From assembly GCF_013201605.1 (NCBI RefSeq), contig NZ_CP053848.1, positions 310,001-374,000 of the forward strand: 64,000 nt of DNA. Direction: 5' to 3'. Origin of the DNA: Campylobacter ornithocola (GTDB taxonomy: Bacteria > Campylobacterota > Campylobacteria > Campylobacterales > Campylobacteraceae). Below, piece after piece: positions 58,411-64,000 of the stretch (position 1 is the stretch's first letter; every line of letters begins with the position of its first letter). The notes below the pieces were generated by a model. It made no database searches. It saw only the letters and a program-made list of their open reading frames with translations, and was not told the origin of the DNA. Both the position numbers and the translations under genes were made by a program.

Positions 58411-58478
58411 TCCGATCAGGGAAACCTCCTTTTTGTAGTAAATTTAAGCCTCTTTCCCAAAAGAGGCTTATTTTATTT
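58411..58478 (+). ncRNA. Candidate small RNA between rpsI and cadF
   Basis: A promoter-like TATAAT at 58398-58403 is followed by about 68 bases ending in a perfect terminator hairpin and T-run, with no reading frame. The sequence holds CCTCCTTTTT (58425-58434), the exact complement of a strong Shine-Dalgarno sequence, in a stretch that looks unpaired. It lies between the rpsI end and the cadF promoter. It could instead be the tail of the rpsI transcript. Termini are estimates. Confidence 0.45.
58445..58478 (+). terminator. Rho-independent terminator between rpsI and cadF
   Basis: TAAGCCTCTT and AAGAGGCTTA form a perfect 10-bp stem with TCCCAA loop, followed by TTTTATTTT. It would end both rpsI read-through and the candidate small RNA. 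Confidence 0.9.
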
Positions 58479-58492
58479 TAATCTTCTTTTTA

Positions 58493-58498
58493 TATAAT
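58493..58498 (+). promoter_or_regulatory. Putative -10 element for cadF
   Basis: TATAAT 35 bases before the cadF start, preceded by a T-rich stretch. Confidence 0.55.
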
Positions 58499-58532
58499 AT
58501 TCCAAATTTGTATTTATTCTCAAGGATGGTTT

Positions 58533-59519
58533 ATGAAAAAAATTATAAGTTTGGTTAGTTTGGCTAGTATTTTATTTGCTTTTGATGCTAGTAAAATAGA
58601 AATCACTCCAACCTTTAGCTATACAACACCAGAAGGAAATTTAGATCTTAAAAATTACGGTGGAGTAGGTTTAAGATTTGGTTATCATTATGATGATTTA
58701 TGGATAGATCAAACTGAACTTGGCTTAGAGTATTATGATAATGCAAAATATAATAATCCAAACAATAATGCACATACAGACACTAGTGTTTCAAGATTTT
58801 ATGTAAATGCTATTAAAGGAATTGATTTAGCAAATCATGTATATTTATATGGCTTGTTAGGAACAGGTTATGAGTATTTAAGTCATGGAGCTTATGAAAA
58901 TAAAAGTGGCATGTTTGCTCAATATGGTGCAGGTTTTAAATTTGCACTTGGCGAAGACTTAGCTTTAAGACTTGAAGCAAGAGATCAAATTAAATTCAAT
59001 AACGGTGAGCATAATCTGATTTCTAGCGTTGGCTTGAGTTTTTATTTTGGTAATAAAGCTCTAAAAACTCCTCAAACAACAACTAGACAAATCGAAGAAA
59101 AACCACAAGTAAAACAAATTGATAAATCATGTCCGGAGCCAAGAAAAGGTGCTTTGCTTGATCATATAGGTTGCGAAAAAACAATTGCTCTTGAGGGGTA
59201 TTTTGGTTTTGATCAAATCAGTATAAATCCTGAATTTGCACAAAAAATTCAAGAAGTAGGTAAGGTTTTAGAGGAAAATCCTCAATATTATACTATCTTA
59301 GAAGGTCACACAGATAGTACAGGCTCTAAAGCTTATAATCAAAAATTATCATTAGAACGTGCTAAGGCAGTTGCAAAAGAGCTTGAAAAAACAGGTGTTG
59401 TTAAGGAAAAAATCGTAACTAAAGGTTATGGTTTCGAAAAGCCAAAAGCAAGCAATGAAACCAAAGAAGGTCGTGCACAAAATAGACGCGTGGAAGCAAA
59501 ATTTTTCATTAAAGAGTAA
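58533..59519 (+). CDS. cadF: Outer membrane fibronectin-binding protein CadF (OmpA family)
   Basis: A 328-residue outer-membrane protein. A signal peptide ([18 protein letters not shown]) precedes an eight-strand OmpA-like barrel up to about residue 175, then a linker, then a peptidoglycan-binding OmpA domain with [18 protein letters not shown] near 250 and [12 protein letters not shown] at the end. The fibronectin-binding FRLS of C. jejuni CadF is replaced by FALG at residues 137-140. The C. lari form is also longer than that of C. jejuni (about 319). CAAGGATGG precedes the ATG. Corresponds to Cj1478c. Confidence 0.94.
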   Translation: MKKIISLVSLASILFAFDASKIEITPTFSYTTPEGNLDLKNYGGVGLRFGYHYDDLWIDQTELGLEYYDNAKYNNPNNNAHTDTSVSRFYVNAIKGIDLANHVYLYGLLGTGYEYLSHGAYENKSGMFAQYGAGFKFALGEDLALRLEARDQIKFNNGEHNLISSVGLSFYFGNKALKTPQTTTRQIEEKPQVKQIDKSCPEPRKGALLDHIGCEKTIALEGYFGFDQISINPEFAQKIQEVGKVLEENPQYYTILEGHTDSTGSKAYNQKLSLERAKAVAKELEKTGVVKEKIVTKGYGFEKPKASNETKEGRAQNRRVEAKFFIKE

Positions 59520-59522
59520 GCT

Positions 59523-60167
59523 TTGTTAAAAAAGACAATTTTATTTGACTTAGATGGCACTTTGATAGACTCTACAAGTGCCATTTTAGATGGATTTGAT
59601 GCTGCTTTTAAAGCTTTTGGTGAGCCTTTAAGAGATCATGAAGCCATTAAAGCTTTAATAGGTTTTCCTTTAGATATAGCTTTTGAAAAACTTGGCGTGG
59701 CAAAAGAAAAAACAAGTGAGTATATTAATGCTTATAGAAGTGTATATCAAAAAATCTATATAGAGCAAACTTCTTTGCTTTCTTTGGCAAAAGAAAGTGT
59801 ATATGAGGCTAGTTTGTTTGCTGATTTAGCTGTTGTAACAACTAAAAGTTCTAAATTTTCCAAACCTTTACTTGATCATTTAGGTATAGGAGAGTATTTT
59901 AAAGTTATCATAGGTAGAGATGATGTAACTTACCCAAAACCAAATGCTGAGCCTATTTTATTAGCTTTAGAAAAATTATCTAAAAGCAAAGAAAATGCAT
60001 TTATGATAGGAGATACTCATTTAGATATCCAAGCAGCTTGTAATGCAGGTATTGCACCTATAGCAGTAAGTAGTGGTTATGAAAGTAAAGAAAATTTGAC
60101 TAAATTTGAAATACCACTTTTTGAAAATACTTATGAAGCTGTAAAATATATAAAAAATATCCGATAA
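59523..60167 (+). CDS. HAD-family phosphatase (phosphoglycolate phosphatase-like)
   Basis: A 214-residue HAD hydrolase: LFDLDGTLIDSTSAI with the nucleophilic Asp at the N-terminus, VVTTKSSKFSKPLLDHLG near residue 98 and FMIGDTHLDIQAACNAGIAPIAV near 160. A helical cap of the Gph/PGMB type lies between. Substrate not visible. The start is TTG 59523, three bases after the cadF stop. Corresponds to Cj1477c. Confidence 0.9.
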   Translation: MLKKTILFDLDGTLIDSTSAILDGFDAAFKAFGEPLRDHEAIKALIGFPLDIAFEKLGVAKEKTSEYINAYRSVYQKIYIEQTSLLSLAKESVYEASLFADLAVVTTKSSKFSKPLLDHLGIGEYFKVIIGRDDVTYPKPNAEPILLALEKLSKSKENAFMIGDTHLDIQAACNAGIAPIAVSSGYESKENLTKFEIPLFENTYEAVKYIKNIR

Positions 60168-60284
60168 TTTCACATTCAAACCCTATACATATAAATAATA
60201 AAAAATTTTTATCATTGTTTAAGACAATTAAAGATAAAGTAGCTATTGATTTTAAGTAATTATTTTAATTATAAGGATAATTAA

Positions 60285-63200
60285 ATGAGTAAAATAATGA
60301 AAACAATGGATGGTAACGAAGCAGCAGCTTATGCTGCCTATGCATTTACAGAGGTTGCTGGAATTTATCCTATTACCCCAAGCTCTCCTATGGCTGATTA
60401 TACTGATATATGGGCTTCTCAAGGTAAAAAAAATCTTTTTGGAGTACCGGTTAAAGTTGTGGAAATGCAAAGTGAAGCAGGAGCTGCTGGAACAGTCCAT
60501 GGATCTTTGCAAGCAGGTGCTTTAACTACTACCTATACTGCTTCTCAAGGGCTTTTGTTAAAAATACCAAATATGTATAAAATTGCAGGTCAACTTTTAC
60601 CTGGGGTAATTCATGTAGCAGCTAGAGCTTTAGCTTCTCAAGCACTTTCTATTTTTGGCGATCATCAAGATGTTTATGCAGCAAGACAAACAGGTTTTGC
60701 TATGCTTTGTTCACATTCTGTACAAGAAAGCATGGATTTAGCAGGTGTTGCACACTTAGCAGCTATCAAAGGTAGAGTACCTTTTATGCATTTCTTTGAT
60801 GGTTTTAGAACTAGCCATGAAATTCAAAAAATTGAAGTAATGGATTATGCACATTTTGATCGTTTGCTTGATCGTGAAGCATTATTGGAATTTAGGAATT
60901 CCTGTCTAAATCCAGAAAATCCAAAAACAAGAGGTACAGCTCAAAATGATGATATATATTTTCAAACAAGAGAATTGGCAAATAAATACTATGAAGCTAT
61001 TCCTGATATTGTTAATGAATATATGCAAGAAATTTCAAAAATTACAGGAAGAGAATATAAACCTTTTGTGTATTATGGAGATAAGAATGCAACACGCATT
61101 GTGGTTGCGATGGGTTCAGTAACCGAAGCTTTAAAAGAGGTTGTGGATTATCTAAATAGTAAAGGCGAAAAAGTAGGGGTTTTAAAAGTTCATTTATATA
61201 GACCATTTAGTTTAAAATATTTATTTAATGTAATGCCTCAAAGTGTTGAAAAAATAGCTGTTTTAGATAGGACTAAAGAACCAGGAAGTTTAGGTGAGCC
61301 ACTTTATTTAGACTTAAAAAGTGCTTATTATGGAAAAGAAAAAGCACCTTTAATTGTTGGTGGTAGATATGGACTTTCTTCAAAAGATGTGGATCCTGCT
61401 CAGTTAATAGCAGTTTTTGAAAATCTAAATCAAGCAAATCCAAAAGATGGTTTTACCATAGGAATTAATGATGATGTTACCTTTACTTCATTGCCTGTGG
61501 GAGAAAAAATTTCTTTAGGTGATGAGAGTACTATAGAGTGTTTATTCTATGGACTTGGTGCTGATGGTACTGTAGGGGCGAATAAAAACTCTATTAAAAT
61601 TATAGGGGATAAAACAGACTTTTATGCGCAAGCTTATTTTGCTTATGATTCTAAAAAATCAGGTGGTTATACAAGAAGTCATTTAAGATTTTCTAAAAAA
61701 CCTATCACTTCAACTTATTTAGTTTCTACACCACATTTTGTAGCGTGTTCAGTGGCTGCGTATTTAGAAATTTATGATGTTTTAGCAGGTATTAGAAAAG
61801 GCGGAACTTTCCTTTTAAATAGTATTTGGAGTGCACAAGAAACTATTAAAAAAATTCCTAATGCAGTTAAGAGAGTTTTAGCGCAAAAAGAAATTAATTT
61901 TTATATCATTAATGCCACAAAACTTGCTAGAGAAATAGGACTAGGTAGTAGAACAAATACAATCATGCAATCAGCATTTTTCAAACTTGCTAATATCATT
62001 CCTTTCGAAGATGCACAAAAATACATGAAAGAATTAGCTTACAAATCATATAGTAAAAAAGGTGATGCTATAGTTGAGATGAATTATAAAGCTATTGATG
62101 TGGGTGCAGATGGGCTTGTAAAAGTTGATATTGATCCTTCTTGGGCAAATTTAGCTGATGAAGTAAAAGAAGAAACTATAGCTTATAAAGGTACTGAATT
62201 TGTGGAAAAAATTGCAAAACCTATGAATGCAGCTAAAGGCGATGATTTGCCAGTTTCAGCATTTTTGGGCTATGAAGATGGTAGTTTTGAGCATGGTACT
62301 ACTGAATATGAAAAAAGAGGCGTCGGTGTTATGGTGCCAAGATGGATAGAAACTAATTGTATCCAATGTAATCAATGTGCTTCAGTATGTCCACATGCGG
62401 TTATTAGACCTTTTTTGATTGATGAAGAAGAATTAGATAAAGCTCCAGCTGGTGTGAAAGAACACAGCTTAAACGCAAAAGGGGTGAAAGATCAAAAATT
62501 AAACTTTAAAATTCAAGTTTCACCACTTGATTGTACAGGTTGTGAGCTTTGTGTGCATGAGTGTCCTACTAAAGAAAAATCTTTAGTAATGGTACCACTA
62601 GGTGAAGAGCTTGATCATGGTGAACAAGAAAATGCGGATTATTTATTCAAAAAAGTAAGCTACAAAGATAATATCTTAAATAGAGAAAATGCTAAGGGTA
62701 TCCAATTTGCTCAGCCTTTATTTGAATTCCATGGAGCATGCCCAGGGTGCGGAGAAACTCCTTATATTACATTAATTACTAGATTATTCGGTGAAAGAAT
62801 GATCATTGCTAATGCAACAGGTTGTAGTTCTATTTATGGTGGTTCAGCTCCTTCAACTCCATATAGAAAAAGCAATAAAAATGGTCATGGACCTGCTTGG
62901 GGTAATTCTTTATTTGAAGATAATGCCGAATTTGGTCTTGGTATGAAAATAGCAACTGAAACAACAAGACATAAAATAGAGCAAATTATGAATGAAAGTA
63001 TGCAAGAAGTTCCTAATGCACTTTCAGCTTTATATAAAGAATGGATTGCAAATAAAGAAGATTCTAAAACTTCTTTAGAATTAAGAGATAAGTTAGTGCC
63101 ATTGTTAGAAGAAAATAAACAAATTAAAGCTGTAAATGATATTTTAGAACTTAAAAGCTATTTGAGCAAAAAATCACATTGGATTTTTGGTGGTGATGGT

Positions 63201-63839
63201 TGGGCTTATGATATAGGTTATGGTGGGCTTGATCATGTTTTAGCAAGTGGTGAAAATGTAAATATTTTAGTTCTTGATACTGAAGTTTATTCAAATACTG
63301 GAGGTCAAAGTTCAAAATCTTCAAGAACAGGCTCAGTAGCTCAGTTTGCTGCAGCAGGTAAGCCAGTGCAGAAAAAAGATTTAGGCCAAATTGCTATGAC
63401 TTATGGTTATATTTTTGTTGCTCAAGTAAATTCTAATGCAAACTATGCACAGCTATTAAAAGCGGTGATGGCAGCAGAAGCTTATGATGGGCCTTCTTTA
63501 ATTATTGCTTATTCTCCTTGTATAGCTCATGGTATTAAAGGTGGACTTGGAAATTCAGGAAATCAAGCAGAACTTGCCACAAAATGCGGATATTGGCCAA
63601 CTTATATTTATGATCCACGTTTAGAAGCTGAAGGTAAAAATCCTTTAACAATTTCCTCCAAAGAGCCTGACTGGGATTTATATGAAAGCTTTTTAATGAA
63701 TGAGGTGCGTTATAGCTCACTTAAAAAATCAAATCCTGAACAAGCGAAAGAACTGTTTGAAAAAAACAAAGCAGAAGCGCAACGTCGCTATAGACAGCTT
63801 AAGCGTTTATCAAGTGCTGATTTTAGTAATGAAAATTAA
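60285..63839 (+). CDS. Pyruvate:ferredoxin/flavodoxin oxidoreductase
   Basis: A single-chain 1184-residue enzyme that oxidises pyruvate to acetyl-CoA and CO2. Domain order is the usual one: domain I with GITPSSP-like YPITPSSPMADY near residue 29 and QSEAGAAGTVHG near 63, a transketolase C-like domain, the gamma domain, the two [4Fe-4S] motifs CIQCNQCASVCPHA near 687 and CTGCELCVHECP near 747, then the TPP domain with ACPGCGETPY near 820, GDGWAYDIGYGG near 967 and LDTEVYSNTGGQSS near 991. Essential in C. jejuni (Cj1476c). AAGGATAATTAA precedes the ATG. Confidence 0.97.
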   Translation: MSKIMKTMDGNEAAAYAAYAFTEVAGIYPITPSSPMADYTDIWASQGKKNLFGVPVKVVEMQSEAGAAGTVHGSLQAGALTTTYTASQGLLLKIPNMYKIAGQLLPGVIHVAARALASQALSIFGDHQDVYAARQTGFAMLCSHSVQESMDLAGVAHLAAIKGRVPFMHFFDGFRTSHEIQKIEVMDYAHFDRLLDREALLEFRNSCLNPENPKTRGTAQNDDIYFQTRELANKYYEAIPDIVNEYMQEISKITGREYKPFVYYGDKNATRIVVAMGSVTEALKEVVDYLNSKGEKVGVLKVHLYRPFSLKYLFNVMPQSVEKIAVLDRTKEPGSLGEPLYLDLKSAYYGKEKAPLIVGGRYGLSSKDVDPAQLIAVFENLNQANPKDGFTIGINDDVTFTSLPVGEKISLGDESTIECLFYGLGADGTVGANKNSIKIIGDKTDFYAQAYFAYDSKKSGGYTRSHLRFSKKPITSTYLVSTPHFVACSVAAYLEIYDVLAGIRKGGTFLLNSIWSAQETIKKIPNAVKRVLAQKEINFYIINATKLAREIGLGSRTNTIMQSAFFKLANIIPFEDAQKYMKELAYKSYSKKGDAIVEMNYKAIDVGADGLVKVDIDPSWANLADEVKEETIAYKGTEFVEKIAKPMNAAKGDDLPVSAFLGYEDGSFEHGTTEYEKRGVGVMVPRWIETNCIQCNQCASVCPHAVIRPFLIDEEELDKAPAGVKEHSLNAKGVKDQKLNFKIQVSPLDCTGCELCVHECPTKEKSLVMVPLGEELDHGEQENADYLFKKVSYKDNILNRENAKGIQFAQPLFEFHGACPGCGETPYITLITRLFGERMIIANATGCSSIYGGSAPSTPYRKSNKNGHGPAWGNSLFEDNAEFGLGMKIATETTRHKIEQIMNESMQEVPNALSALYKEWIANKEDSKTSLELRDKLVPLLEENKQIKAVNDILELKSYLSKKSHWIFGGDGWAYDIGYGGLDHVLASGENVNILVLDTEVYSNTGGQSSKSSRTGSVAQFAAAGKPVQKKDLGQIAMTYGYIFVAQVNSNANYAQLLKAVMAAEAYDGPSLIIAYSPCIAHGIKGGLGNSGNQAELATKCGYWPTYIYDPRLEAEGKNPLTISSKEPDWDLYESFLMNEVRYSSLKKSNPEQAKELFEKNKAEAQRRYRQLKRLSSADFSNEN

Positions 63840-63842
63840 AAT

Positions 63843-64000
63843 TTGCTTCGACTTTTACTTGTAAGTTTATGGGTACTTAGTGTTTTTGGTGCTAAGTATC
63901 CATTTTTGAATCAAAGCTGTAATGATGATATTGATTTTGCTTTGATCCAGGATCCTTTTTTTCAAAAAACTACAAATATAAAATCTGATTTTTCTTTGCA
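63843..64000 (+). CDS. Secreted protein of unknown function (3' end missing; Cj1475c type)
   Basis: A frame open to the right edge, beginning with TTG 63843 three bases after the pyruvate oxidoreductase stop. It encodes a signal-like N-terminus (LRLLLVSLWVLSVFGAKYP) and then a polar region, QSCNDDIDFALIQDPFFQK. In C. jejuni a small periplasmic protein sits here, ahead of competence genes such as ctsD. The ribosome site is weak and the start is by exclusion: an ATG in another frame at 63829 ends after 11 codons. The function cannot be judged from the fragment. Confidence 0.65.
   Translation, partial: MLRLLLVSLWVLSVFGAKYPFLNQSCNDDIDFALIQDPFFQKTTNIKSDFSL

Overview
The window is AT-rich chromosomal DNA from a thermotolerant Campylobacter, most likely of the Campylobacter lari group. 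Gene order matches two blocks of the C. jejuni genome: lgt-frdCAB-dynamin pair-gluconate dehydrogenase (the Cj0407-Cj0415 region) and cueO/moa genes through fdh, put, purA, carA, cco, addAB, rplM/rpsI, cadF and the pyruvate oxidoreductase (the Cj1519-Cj1475 region). The CadF protein carries FALG where C. jejuni has the fibronectin-binding FRLS, a form reported for C. lari. I see no prophage, insertion sequence or CRISPR array.

Layout. 1-8.3 kb: the end of lgt, the fumarate reductase operon frdCAB and two dynamin-like GTPase genes. 8.3-11.7 kb: MdaB-type quinone reductase, a Tat-exported two-gene GMC (gluconate-type) dehydrogenase and a tiny membrane protein. 11.8-17.4 kb: an accessory redox block at a synteny junction. 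It holds an HxlR regulator with a lipocalin, a zinc alcohol dehydrogenase, then a MerR-controlled aldo/keto reductase and an exported cyclophilin-like/carboxymuconolactone decarboxylase/cupin set. 17.4-20.8 kb: molybdopterin genes moeA-moaE-moaD with the multicopper oxidase cueO. 21-22 kb: nspC.

22.2-30.2 kb is a selenium/molybdenum formate dehydrogenase region: cytochrome b, TorD-like chaperone, small Tat protein, fdhA with an in-frame UGA (selenocysteine), fdhB, a ModE-type regulator, a YedF-like protein and selD, which also has an in-frame UGA. The associated fdhT/fdhU genes and the selenocysteine tRNA gene selC lie at 41.1-42.8 kb. Between the two halves are putA, putP and a type I restriction-modification locus (hsdR-hsdS-hsdM). 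The hsdS gene carries a run of nine G and a 12-bp tandem repeat, so its specificity is probably variable.

42.8-52 kb: purA, two flagellar genes (fliJ, motE), a DUF507 gene, carA, a SafE-like membrane protein and the cbb3 oxidase operon ccoNOQP with accessory small membrane genes. 52-57 kb: addB-addA double-strand-break repair. 57.4-64 kb: ribosomal genes rplM-rpsI, a candidate small RNA, cadF, a HAD phosphatase, pyruvate:ferredoxin/flavodoxin oxidoreductase, and the start of a secreted protein that runs off the right edge.

Together these genes describe a microaerophile respiring on formate, proline and gluconate-type donors through menaquinone to cbb3 oxidase or fumarate. The parts most worth following up are the switchable HsdS, the candidate small RNA with an anti-Shine-Dalgarno stretch, the MerR-type promoter of the redox block, and the Cys-repeat ModE protein.
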